A program made the translations under genes and the position numbers. This document shows positions 10,684 to 20,853 of a stretch of DNA of 64,000 nt, piece after piece. The stretch is taken from contig NZ_JAAAMT010000032.1 in assembly GCF_009905435.1 (NCBI RefSeq), forward strand, positions 1 through 64,000, in the 5' to 3' direction. Every line of letters begins with the position of its first letter. Position 1 is the stretch's first letter. The stretch comes from Pseudomonas sp. R5(2019) (GTDB lineage Bacteria > Pseudomonadota > Gammaproteobacteria > Pseudomonadales > Pseudomonadaceae). The notes under the pieces are model-generated. The model was not told the origin of the DNA and made no database searches. It saw nothing but the letters and a program-made list of their open reading frames with translations.

Positions 10684-10777
10684 AAAACCCACCTTTCGAT
10701 ATTGAGATGAATGGAGAACGGCGTGGGAGTAAAGCGCGCCCCCACATTAAGTGTACTGCTCGGTTTCGGGGTAGCCC

Positions 10778-13150
10778 CTATAGCAATTCCATCGACTCCG
10801 ATCCATCCACAATCCGATAGCCCATCGCTCTATAACCCACCTGACGCTTTCCCCACATCCTGAGTAAAGCGGCATGCCCAACGTCAACAAAGTCGATGAC
10901 TTTTACATCGGCTTTGTCCGCATGCTCTCGATGCAAGCGGCCAGCGTATTGCTGGAGTATCCCCTTCCATGAAATCGGCATCGCCAGAACCAAGGTGTCC
11001 AGTGGTGGATGATCGAAACCTTCACCCACCAGTTTTCCGGTCGCCAGCAGTACACGCGGCGCGTTAGAGGGAAGTGACTCAAGCTCGCTCATACGTTCAA
11101 TGCGCTGTTTTTTTGGCACACGTCCATGGAGTATGAACAGGTTCTGTACCCGCCCTTTCAATTCGGCTTCCAAGCCATCCAGGTGTTCAGTCCGTTCGGT
11201 GAGCACCAGAATTTTCCTGCCTTGCCTGAATGCCATTTCAACTTCAGAAGCTATTTTGGCGGTCCGCGCCGGATCATCGGCAAGATGTCGGAACACCTCC
11301 TGAATGCCCGAACCTTCTACAACCACTATCGGCCTGGAAAGCAATCGAGGTATTACAGACAAATCGTGAGGTGCGCTTTCTGGCCTCGCCGCAGAATGCC
11401 GGATCGGCCCGCATTGCATAAAGATGATGGGCTGTTGCCCATCCCGGCGCACCGGCGTGGCAGTCAATCCCATCACATACCTGGCAGCGGCACTCCTCAA
11501 AATCGCTTCAAACGAGAATGCTGGCAGGTGATGGCATTCATCAACAATGATTTGGCCGTACTCCTTCACCTTATCGCTGACGTTGCCTTGTCGCGATAAC
11601 GACTGCATAACGGCAATATCGATAATGCCGGTAGGCTTGGATTTACCACCACCAATGGTGCCAATGACACCTTTGCCAACCCCGAGAAAAGCCTGCAGTC
11701 GCTCTTGCCATTGGAGCAATAACTCAGTGCGGTGCACGAGTACGAGCGTGTTAACCCCACGTGTAGCTATCAAGGCGGCTGCACTCACTGTTTTCCCGAA
11801 TGCCGTCGGGGCGCAGAGAATCCCGCAATCGTGTTTGAGCATTTCGTTAATCGCCACTTTCTGATCATCACGTAATGTCCCCAGAAAGCTCACATCAATG
11901 GACTTCCCAACAAAACGCTCATCTTGGAAGAGTGGGCTGATCCCGTTCTCTTCCAAAATCTGTAAAGCGGCGTCGAGGCATCCACGGGGAAGGGCGATAT
12001 GTTGGGCAAAGTTTTCTGCGCAGCCGATGATTCTCGGTTTATTCCATACCGATAGGCGCATCGCCTGCGCTTTGTAGAATTCAGGATTTTGAAATGCAGC
12101 CAGCCTGATCAACTTGTTCGCCAAAGGCTGTGGAAGCTCTGACTTTTCAAAATAGATCAGGTTAGCCAGTGTGATTTTCAGGGTACGAGGCAAGGGGCAA
12201 GTCAATTTCCGTGATTCTGACTGACGACGCTTCCAGGGCTCCGCATCGCTCTCATCTTCGGCAAAAGTGACATCCAACGGATCTCGATTGCCTATGGCCA
12301 GGACAATGGCCGACTCAATATTCTCGGGTTGCATCCGCTGAACAGAGGCCAGAAAACCCCATTGATCTGGATAAGGCTCAAGGGAGTCATCAACAAAAAC
12401 ACTTCTGCTTTGAGCCCTTGCCCGCTTCTGTAGGGGAAGGGCAATCAGGTTTCCAAAACCGCCCTTGGGCATGTTGTCCTGATTGGGAAACAGTCGATCA
12501 TAGGAGGTAAGGGCCAATTGTCGGGTTCGCTCACAGGCATGACTAATGATCGCAGCACCCAGTCGACGAGCGTTGTATGCCGGAACACTTCGCTCGAAGA
12601 AAATCCAACCATGAGCTCCATTCCCGGATCGGGAAATCTCCAGTGCCGCAGGAATATTCAGCTCGCGGCAAGACTGTATAAAAGCGAGAGCATCATCACG
12701 CCACTCAGCTTCATCGAAATCGACAGCGAGAAAATAGCAGGTGTCATCAGGCATCAGTGGATAGATACCGATCACTACGTCACCCGCCAAGTGTCGATAA
12801 ATCACATCATCGGTCAGCGCTAGTAATTGGCGGTTACCGCAATCACCACATTTGATGCGCGGCTTGTCGCAAACACCTGGCCGCCATTCATTCGCACAGG
12901 CAGGTGCGTATCCCGATTTGCCACTCTTGCTTTCCCAGCGTAAGGGATAGACGTCGGCCCTTCCGCGAAACAATCGTCTGTACAGAGCAATCTTGTCGTC
13001 GGTGCCTAGCGTCGTTGCTGGTTCCACCGTCCGGAGGGGGATTTTGTCCGTCTGCGCAGGTAAAGCCCAGTCGATACCGTGAGCCTCAAGCAACGCGATC
13101 AGCCGCGCGTTTTCCGCTTGTAATTTCGCCAGGAGGTTGGCGTCTGTCAC
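10778..13150 (-). CDS. Primase-helicase fusion (archaeo-eukaryotic-primase-like domain plus SF2 helicase)
   Basis: 790 residues from a GTG at 13150. A short coiled coil is seen at residues 4-24. Four cysteines (C85, C94, C101, C104) may bind zinc. The primase-like core follows: AVDFDE with D144 and D146 as metal-binding acids, SGNGAHGW with H180, and FPNQDNMPKGGFGNLIALP at 221-239. These match archaeo-eukaryotic primase domains of the type named TOTE conflict systems (recalled family). The C-terminal half is a superfamily 2 helicase: Walker A APTAFGKT (447-454), DECH (537-540), TATP (563-566), and a late QYAGRLHR motif VI. All catalytic motifs are intact. It stands alone between the LysR gene and the gyrB terminator. 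A defence or DNA-repair role is inferred only. Confidence 0.78.
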   Translation of the reverse strand: MTDANLLAKLQAENARLIALLEAHGIDWALPAQTDKIPLRTVEPATTLGTDDKIALYRRLFRGRADVYPLRWESKSGKSGYAPACANEWRPGVCDKPRIKCGDCGNRQLLALTDDVIYRHLAGDVVIGIYPLMPDDTCYFLAVDFDEAEWRDDALAFIQSCRELNIPAALEISRSGNGAHGWIFFERSVPAYNARRLGAAIISHACERTRQLALTSYDRLFPNQDNMPKGGFGNLIALPLQKRARAQSRSVFVDDSLEPYPDQWGFLASVQRMQPENIESAIVLAIGNRDPLDVTFAEDESDAEPWKRRQSESRKLTCPLPRTLKITLANLIYFEKSELPQPLANKLIRLAAFQNPEFYKAQAMRLSVWNKPRIIGCAENFAQHIALPRGCLDAALQILEENGISPLFQDERFVGKSIDVSFLGTLRDDQKVAINEMLKHDCGILCAPTAFGKTVSAAALIATRGVNTLVLVHRTELLLQWQERLQAFLGVGKGVIGTIGGGKSKPTGIIDIAVMQSLSRQGNVSDKVKEYGQIIVDECHHLPAFSFEAILRSAAARYVMGLTATPVRRDGQQPIIFMQCGPIRHSAARPESAPHDLSVIPRLLSRPIVVVEGSGIQEVFRHLADDPARTAKIASEVEMAFRQGRKILVLTERTEHLDGLEAELKGRVQNLFILHGRVPKKQRIERMSELESLPSNAPRVLLATGKLVGEGFDHPPLDTLVLAMPISWKGILQQYAGRLHREHADKADVKVIDFVDVGHAALLRMWGKRQVGYRAMGYRIVDGSESMELL

Positions 13151-13200
13151 AGGTTACGTCCTCGTCACTCAACAATTCTGGATGTATTTCTCGCTCGCAC

Positions 13201-13233
13201 AAAAAAGGCCAACGCTTTTACACGTTGGCCTTT
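13201..13233 (-). terminator. Terminator of the dnaA-dnaN-recF-gyrB operon
   Basis: AAAGGCCAACG (13204-13214) pairs perfectly with 13223-13233 around an 8-base loop. Read leftward, the stem is followed by six T residues. It lies 62 bases after the gyrB stop and separates the operon from the primase-helicase gene. Confidence 0.85.
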
Positions 13234-13294
13234 AAAAGGCTTCCAGTAAATCTTTTTGTGAAAGCTCTCATGCGGATTGAGAGCTCTCAGCGCA

Positions 13295-15712
<2,418 letters not shown>

Positions 15713-15716
15713 GCCT

Positions 15717-16820
15717 TCACTCCCGATGGTCGTGGGTCTGGGTGATACGGCCCTGTTCCACGTGGAACAGAGCAACCGGCGTTTCCGTGCGCCAGCATTC
15801 ACTCAACAATTCGTGATCTACGCAGGTGATAAAAACCTGGCAGTGTAATTCTTCCAACAAGCGGCAAAGCGCACTTCGGTGATGCTCGTCCAGCTCGGAC
15901 GGCAAATCGTCCACCAGATAAATGCACTGCCCGCGCCTCGCTTGGCTGACCAAATGCCCTTGGGCAATACGCAAGGCACATACCACCAGCTTCTGCTGCC
16001 CTCGAGAAAGAATCTCTGCAGCGTTGTGGTGGTTCAATCGAAGACGGAGATCGGCGCGCTGTGGACCTGCTTGGGTATGTCCCATTTGCTGGTCCCGCTG
16101 TAAAGAAGAGGCGAGCACTTCACCGAGGTCGCGATCCTTGTCCCACCCTCGGTAATAGCTGAGGGTCAAACCCTCCAACTCAAGCAACTCGCTCAGGGTT
16201 TGTTCGAAGACAGGCTTCAAGGCTTTTATATAAGCCCGGCGATACTCATCGATTTCGGCACTTGCCAGGCAAAGTTCCCGATCCCATGCCGCTTGCGAAG
16301 CAGGGTCAAGTGTACCATGCCGCAGCCATGAGTTCCGCTGCCGCAAAGCCTTCTGTAGGCGCTGCCAAGTGGACATGAAGCGAGGTTCCACGTGGAACAC
16401 GCCCCAATCAAGGAACTGCCGTCGAATCTTTGGAGCCCCTTCAAGCAGCTTGAAGCTGTCGGGGTTGATCAGCTGTAGTGGCAAAATCTCTGCCAGCTGT
16501 GCAGCGCTACGGGCATTTTGTCCGTCGATACGAATGGTGAACTCACCATGGCGGTCGCGGGAAATGCCCAAATTACTGTGCCCACCTTCGCTCAAATCAA
16601 CTTGCCCAAACACTGTACAGGCCGATTGCTCGTACTGGATAACAGGCAGCAGCCGAGCACTGCGGAACGAGCGTGCCAAACCAAGTAAGTGGATAGCTTC
16701 CAAAACACTGGTCTTGCCGCTGCCATTGGCACCGTGAAGGATGTTGATTCGGGGGGAGGGGGAGAAAGTCACCGGGTGCAGATTACGCACCGCGGTGACA
16801 GAGACACGACTCAGAGACAT
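15717..16820 (-). CDS. recF: DNA replication and repair protein RecF
   Basis: 367 residues, normal length. RecF is an SMC-like ATPase that loads RecOR/RecA at gapped DNA during recombinational repair. Walker A GANGSGKTSVLEA is near residue 30, the ABC-type signature LSRGQQKL is near 270, and Walker B YLVDDLPSELD is near 303. Two perfect parS cores lie within the coding sequence (15754-15769 and 16384-16399). Each is read in the same frame and encodes Phe-His-Val-Glu. The gene is between dnaN (17 bases upstream) and gyrB (4 bases downstream). Confidence 0.97.
   Translation of the reverse strand: MSLSRVSVTAVRNLHPVTFSPSPRINILHGANGSGKTSVLEAIHLLGLARSFRSARLLPVIQYEQSACTVFGQVDLSEGGHSNLGISRDRHGEFTIRIDGQNARSAAQLAEILPLQLINPDSFKLLEGAPKIRRQFLDWGVFHVEPRFMSTWQRLQKALRQRNSWLRHGTLDPASQAAWDRELCLASAEIDEYRRAYIKALKPVFEQTLSELLELEGLTLSYYRGWDKDRDLGEVLASSLQRDQQMGHTQAGPQRADLRLRLNHHNAAEILSRGQQKLVVCALRIAQGHLVSQARRGQCIYLVDDLPSELDEHHRSALCRLLEELHCQVFITCVDHELLSECWRTETPVALFHVEQGRITQTHDHRE
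15754..15769. promoter_or_regulatory. parS: parS site 1 (inside recF)
   Basis: TGTTCCACGTGGAACA is a perfect 16-base palindrome identical to the Pseudomonas/Bacillus-type parS core bound by ParB. It is within the recF 3' region, about 4 kb from oriC. Confidence 0.93.
16384..16399. promoter_or_regulatory. parS: parS site 2 (inside recF)
   Basis: The 14-base palindrome GTTCCACGTGGAAC is at 16385-16398. Read on the minus strand, the site matches the TGTTCCACGTGGAAC consensus. It is 630 bases from site 1, which suits ParB spreading and bridging near the origin. Confidence 0.92.
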
Positions 16821-16837
16821 TGGATTCTGCTGAGCTG

Positions 16838-17941
16838 TTACAGACGCATCGGCATGACGACATAAGCCGAATCATCGTTGTCAGACTCTTGCAGCAGTGC
16901 ACTGCTGTTGGAATCGGACAGGATCAGGCGAACCTGTTCGGTAGTCATCACGCCCAGTACGTCGAGCAAGTAGCTTACGTTGAAGCCGATCTCCAGAGAG
17001 CCGCCGTTGTAATCAACGCCCACTTCTTCTTCCGCTTCTTCCTGCTCAGGGTTATTCGCCTGAATCTTCAACTGACCATTGGCCAACTGCAGACGGATGC
17101 CGCGGTACTTTTCGTTAGAGAGAATCGCGGTACGGCTGAATGCTTCGCGAAGTGCCTGACGATCACCCAACACCAGCTTGTCACCACCCTTAGGCAGTAC
17201 ACGCTCGTAGTCAGGGAATTTGCCGTCAACCAATTTGGAGGTGAAGGTAAATTCGCCGGTAGTCGCTCGGATATGGTGTTGGCCCAATACGATGCTGACA
17301 GTGCCATCCGGCTCGGTCAGCAAGCGCGCCAGCTCCAGAATACCTTTGCGCGGCACAATCACTTGATGACGATCAGTATGAGCGATATCTGCCTTCATCG
17401 AGCACATGGCCAAGCGGTGACCGTCTGTAGCCACGGCACGCAGGATGCCAGGGGAAACTTCGAGCAGCATACCGTTGAGGTAGTAACGCACGTCCTGCTG
17501 GGCCATGGCGAAGCTTGTGCGCTCGATCAATCGGCGCAGTCTGCTTTGCTCCAGGCTGCAGGTCAGCGAGCCAGGGCCTTCTTCTACAGTCGGAAAATCG
17601 TTGGCTGGCAACGTCGACAGGGTGAAGCGGCTACGTCCGGCCTTGACCACCAGCTTCTGCTCATCAAGCTTGATGTCGATCAGTACATCGCTGGGCAGGC
17701 TTTTGCAGATGTCCATCAGCTTGCGCGCCGGCACAGTGATCTCGCCCGGCTCCGCGGGTTCTTCCAGCTGAACACGGCCAACCAGTTCGACTTCAAGGTC
17801 GGTACCGGTCAGCGACAGTTGCTGGCCCTGCACCACGAGCAGGACGTTGGAGAGTACCGGCAAGGTCTGGCGGCGCTCAACGACGCCTGCGACCAGTTGC
17901 AGGGGTTTCAACAGGGCTTCGCGTTGAATGGTGAAATGCAT
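16838..17941 (-). CDS. dnaN: DNA polymerase III beta sliding clamp
   Basis: 367 residues, the standard length. The clamp is a homodimeric ring that tethers DNA polymerase III and other partners to DNA. Three repeated clamp folds are recognisable. The start MHFTIQREALLKPLQLV and the conserved FPDYERVLPKG and ending AYVVMPMRL match the family. It follows dnaA after 39 bases and precedes recF by 17 bases in the same leftward operon. Confidence 0.98.
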   Translation of the reverse strand: MHFTIQREALLKPLQLVAGVVERRQTLPVLSNVLLVVQGQQLSLTGTDLEVELVGRVQLEEPAEPGEITVPARKLMDICKSLPSDVLIDIKLDEQKLVVKAGRSRFTLSTLPANDFPTVEEGPGSLTCSLEQSRLRRLIERTSFAMAQQDVRYYLNGMLLEVSPGILRAVATDGHRLAMCSMKADIAHTDRHQVIVPRKGILELARLLTEPDGTVSIVLGQHHIRATTGEFTFTSKLVDGKFPDYERVLPKGGDKLVLGDRQALREAFSRTAILSNEKYRGIRLQLANGQLKIQANNPEQEEAEEEVGVDYNGGSLEIGFNVSYLLDVLGVMTTEQVRLILSDSNSSALLQESDNDDSAYVVMPMRL

Positions 17942-17980
17942 GGTCTAGTCCCTTGCCTTAATAAACTGCGCTGACATTAA

Positions 17981-19498
17981 TCACGTTGTAAGCGTGCGCA
18001 GCAGATTCTTGTAGTCCTCGCGGATATCCGCGTCGGATTCCTTGAGTTCGTTGATCTTTCGGCACGCATGCAGAACGGTCGTGTGGTCACGACCACCAAA
18101 CACATCACCGATTTCCGGCAGGCTGTGGTTGGTCAATTCCTTCGACAAGGCCATGGCGACCTGCCGAGGCCGCGCGACCGAGCGCGAGCGACGCTTGGAC
18201 AACAAATCGGAAATCTTGATCTTGTAGTACTCAGCGACGGTGCGCTGAATGTTATCCACACTGACCAGTTTGTCTTGTAGCGCCAGCAAGTCCTTGAGCG
18301 ATTCGCGGATCAATTCGATGGTGATATCGCGGCCCATGAAGTGCGAGTGTGCGATAACCCGCTTGAGCGCACCTTCCAGCTCACGGACATTGGAACGAAT
18401 CCGTTGGGCAATGAAAAAGGCAGCGTCATGGGGCAACTCGACCTTCGCCTGATCCGCCTTTTTCATCAGAATCGCCACACGGGTCTCAAGTTCCGGCGGC
18501 TCGACAGCAACCGTCAGGCCCCAGCCGAAACGCGACTTGAGGCGTTCTTCCAGGCCTTCGATCTCCTTGGGGTAGCGGTCACTGGTAAGAATGACCTGCT
18601 GACCACCTTCAAGAAGGGCGTTGAAGGTGTGGAAAAACTCCTCCTGGGAGCGTTCCTTGCGCGCAAAGAACTGAATATCGTCGATCAACAAGGCGTCGAC
18701 CGACCGATAGAAGCGCTTGAATTCGTTGATGGCGTTCAGTTGCAGCGCCTTGACCATGTCGGCGACAAAACGCTCAGAGTGCAGGTACACCACCTTGGCA
18801 TTCGGGTTTTTCTTGAGCAGGTGGTTACCCACAGCGTGCATCAAGTGCGTTTTACCCAAGCCGACGCCACCATAAAGGAACAGCGGGTTGTAGCCATGCT
18901 TGGGGTTGTCGGCAACCTGCCAGGCAGCGGCACGGGCCAATTGGTTGGATTTACCTTCGACGAAGTTTTCAAAGGTGAAGGTGCGGTTCAGGTAGCTGGT
19001 GTGCTTGAGCGCGCCCTCGACCTGGACGGTGCGCTGCTCCGAACGGCTCGGCGCCTGAGTAGCAGCAGCACCTGCCATGGAGTCGAAGCTGTCTCGCGAA
19101 GGCTCTTCATCGACTTCGGCGCTTGCGGTGGGCGCTGGCGCGTGGGCAACCGAGGCAGGCTCAGGGGTCGGCGCAGGGGCGACCACCTGGGCTTGAGAAG
19201 CGGCTACAGCTGCCGCCAGAGGCGCATTGGGCGCCGCTCGCGGAGCAGAACTGCGTCTGCTGCCTATTAATAAGGAAAGCGCAGGCGTCATGCCATTGCC
19301 TTGCTCGCCCAAAAGCTCGAGCAAGCGGCCCATGTATTTCTCGTTGACCCAGTCGAGAACAAAACGGTTGGGTGCGTAGACACGCAACTCGTCGCCTTCG
19401 GCTTCGACCTGTAGCGGACGGATCCAGGTGTTGAATTGCTGGGCAGGCAGTTCATCGCGCAGAAGCTCTACGCACTGCTGCCAAAGTTCCACTGACAC
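17981..19498 (-). CDS. dnaA: Chromosomal replication initiator protein DnaA
   Basis: 505 residues from the GTG at 19498 (MSVELWQQCV). A Shine-Dalgarno AGGGGA lies just upstream, and the longer open frame is rejected. Domain I spans about 1-80 and domain II is a long linker rich in alanine and proline (about 95-165). The AAA+ domain III has NPLFLYGGVGLGKTHLMHA and LLIDDIQFF, and domain IV has the DnaA-box-reading GGRDHTTVLHACRK. DnaA melts oriC and loads DnaB. A perfect DnaA box at 18252-18260 lies within the gene, and eight boxes lie upstream, so autoregulation is likely. Confidence 0.98.
   Translation of the reverse strand: MSVELWQQCVELLRDELPAQQFNTWIRPLQVEAEGDELRVYAPNRFVLDWVNEKYMGRLLELLGEQGNGMTPALSLLIGSRRSSAPRAAPNAPLAAAVAASQAQVVAPAPTPEPASVAHAPAPTASAEVDEEPSRDSFDSMAGAAATQAPSRSEQRTVQVEGALKHTSYLNRTFTFENFVEGKSNQLARAAAWQVADNPKHGYNPLFLYGGVGLGKTHLMHAVGNHLLKKNPNAKVVYLHSERFVADMVKALQLNAINEFKRFYRSVDALLIDDIQFFARKERSQEEFFHTFNALLEGGQQVILTSDRYPKEIEGLEERLKSRFGWGLTVAVEPPELETRVAILMKKADQAKVELPHDAAFFIAQRIRSNVRELEGALKRVIAHSHFMGRDITIELIRESLKDLLALQDKLVSVDNIQRTVAEYYKIKISDLLSKRRSRSVARPRQVAMALSKELTNHSLPEIGDVFGGRDHTTVLHACRKINELKESDADIREDYKNLLRTLTT
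18252..18260 (+). promoter_or_regulatory. DnaA box inside dnaA
   Basis: TTATCCACA matches the strict 9-base DnaA box. It lies in the part of dnaA encoding the end of the AAA+ region, about 1.2 kb from the gene start. A regulatory role is possible but not shown. Confidence 0.5.
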
Positions 19499-20060
19499 GG
19501 ATATCCCCTGAGTTGAAAGCCGGTGAGGCAAAAACAAGCGCCATTGTACCGGTGCGCCACACACTTATCCACATGCAGGTGCAGCCTGAAATCGCATTCA
19601 CGCACTGTTTTTTAGAATCGGAGGGTGTGAATAAGCCCTGTGGATAACCAGACTTGAGATCTATGCACAACCCTGCGCGAAAATCTGTTGATAACCGCCC
19701 TGTGGATAACGCCGCTTTTCATCCACACCTTTTCCGAGGTCACCGCACAGCCCAAGCACCGCTTGTGGACAAGGTTACTATTCTCTGTACAGCCCGTAGA
19801 ACAAGGCCTGAGGATGGTTATCCACAGCTGGTGTGCCTCCTAAGTTTTATAAGCTTTACAGAAAAGCTTTAAATAATGTCCTTCTTTATTTTTATTTCTA
19901 AGCGGTTCACTGATCACCTCGCCCTTGGTCGGACCGTTATGGAGATGTGTGAAGTAAACGTTGGTTGGAAATTGACCTGCGGGCTTGCTTTCTCTAGAAT
20001 CGCCGGTCTCTTAAAACGGGGGCCATTCCGGCCCGTTGTCGACGAACCAGGTAACACGCC
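19499..20060. other. oriC: Chromosomal origin of replication oriC (dnaA-rpmH intergenic region)
   Basis: The 562-base gap between divergent dnaA and rpmH contains eight DnaA boxes. Perfect TTATCCACA (either strand) is at 19565-19573, 19639-19647, 19701-19709 and 19818-19826. One box matching TTATNCACA is at 19626-19634. Single-mismatch boxes are at 19686-19694, 19719-19727 and 19764-19772. Next to the last box is an A+T-rich stretch at about 19840-19905, the likely unwinding element. This layout is the known origin arrangement of pseudomonads. The part from 19906 carries the rpmH promoter and leader. Confidence 0.93.
19972..20000 (+). promoter_or_regulatory. Sigma-70-type promoter of rpmH
   Basis: TTGACC (19972-19977) and TAGAAT (19995-20000) are separated by exactly 17 bases and lie 61 bases before the rpmH start. 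This is a strong vegetative promoter, suited to the rpmH-rnpA-yidD-yidC operon. Confidence 0.7.
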
Positions 20061-20195
20061 ATGAAACGTACTTTCCAACCAAGCACCATCAAGCGCGCCC
20101 GCACCCACGGTTTCCGTGCCCGCATGGCCACCAAAAACGGTCGCACCGTCCTGTCGCGTCGTCGCGCCAAGGGCCGTAAGCGTCTGGCAGTTTGA
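20061..20195 (+). CDS. rpmH: 50S ribosomal protein L34
   Basis: 44 residues, very basic, starting MKRTFQPSTIKRARTHGF and ending GRKRLAV, which is the complete L34 family sequence. L34 is a small protein of the large ribosomal subunit. It is the first gene right of oriC, with rnpA starting 14 bases after the stop, as in nearly all gammaproteobacteria. Confidence 0.97.
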   Translation: MKRTFQPSTIKRARTHGFRARMATKNGRTVLSRRRAKGRKRLAV

Positions 20196-20208
20196 TCATT
20201 CGGCACAG

Positions 20209-20613
20209 GTGGTGAGTCAGGACTTCAGTCGGGACAAACGTCTTCTGACACCCCGGCATTTCAAAGCGGTCTTTGACTCTCCTACCGGCAAGGTCCCAGG
20301 CAAAAACCTGTTGATCCTTGCGCGCGAAAACGGTCTTGATCATCCCCGCTTGGGGCTTGTTATCGGGAAAAAAAGCGTCAAGCTCTCCGTTCAGCGCAAT
20401 CGCCTCAAACGCTTGATGCGCGATTCGTTTCGCTGTCACCAGCAATTGTTGGCAGGGTGGGACATCGTCATCGTCGCGCGAAAAGGTTTGGGCGAGATAG
20501 AAAACCCAGAATTGCATCAGCACTTCGGCAAGCTCTGGAAGCGCCTTGCACGTAGTCGGCCTGCTCCAGTGGTGAATGCCGAATCTGTAGGGGTAGACAG
20601 TCAAGATGCGTAA
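20209..20613 (+). CDS. rnpA: Ribonuclease P protein component
   Basis: 134 residues from the GTG at 20209 (MVSQDFSRDKRLLTPRHF). A GTG three bases later is an alternative, and the open frame that continues back through rpmH is spurious. RnpA is the basic protein cofactor of the RNase P ribozyme, which matures tRNA 5' ends. The RNR signature is seen as KKSVKLSVQRNRLKRLMRDSF near residues 55-75. The 3' end overlaps yidD by eight bases, so the genes are coupled. Confidence 0.95.
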   Translation: MVSQDFSRDKRLLTPRHFKAVFDSPTGKVPGKNLLILARENGLDHPRLGLVIGKKSVKLSVQRNRLKRLMRDSFRCHQQLLAGWDIVIVARKGLGEIENPELHQHFGKLWKRLARSRPAPVVNAESVGVDSQDA

Positions 20614-20851
20614 ACTGGCACTCGTTCCGATCCAGTTCTACCGTTACGCCATCAGTCCCCTGATGGCCAGTCACTGTCGTTTCTACCCCAGTTGCTCCTG
20701 CTACGCGTATGAAGCCATAGAAAATCATGGTGTTCTGCGCGGCGGCTGGCTTGCTGTTCGCAGGCTAGGTCGCTGTCATCCGTGGAACGCTGGTGGTTTT
20801 GACCCGGTTCCTCCTGCTTCAACTCCCCGTACCTCTTCGATAGCCGAGTAA
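20606..20851 (+). CDS. yidD: Membrane protein insertion efficiency factor YidD
   Basis: 81 residues. YidD is a small peripheral inner-membrane protein that helps YidC/Sec-dependent insertion. The family core YRYAISPLMASHCRFYPSCS and the cysteine-containing CYAYEAIENHG and GRCHPWNAGGFDPVP blocks are intact. It lies between rnpA (overlap 8 bases) and yidC (2-base gap), the standard order. Confidence 0.94.
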   Translation: MRKLALVPIQFYRYAISPLMASHCRFYPSCSCYAYEAIENHGVLRGGWLAVRRLGRCHPWNAGGFDPVPPASTPRTSSIAE

Positions 20852-20853
20852 TC

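Noticed and set aside
10723..10745. GTGGG ... CCCAC inverted repeat after the LysR gene
   Set aside because: It resembles a REP fragment, but the stem is only five bases with a 13-base loop and no T tract, so it is not listed as a repeat.
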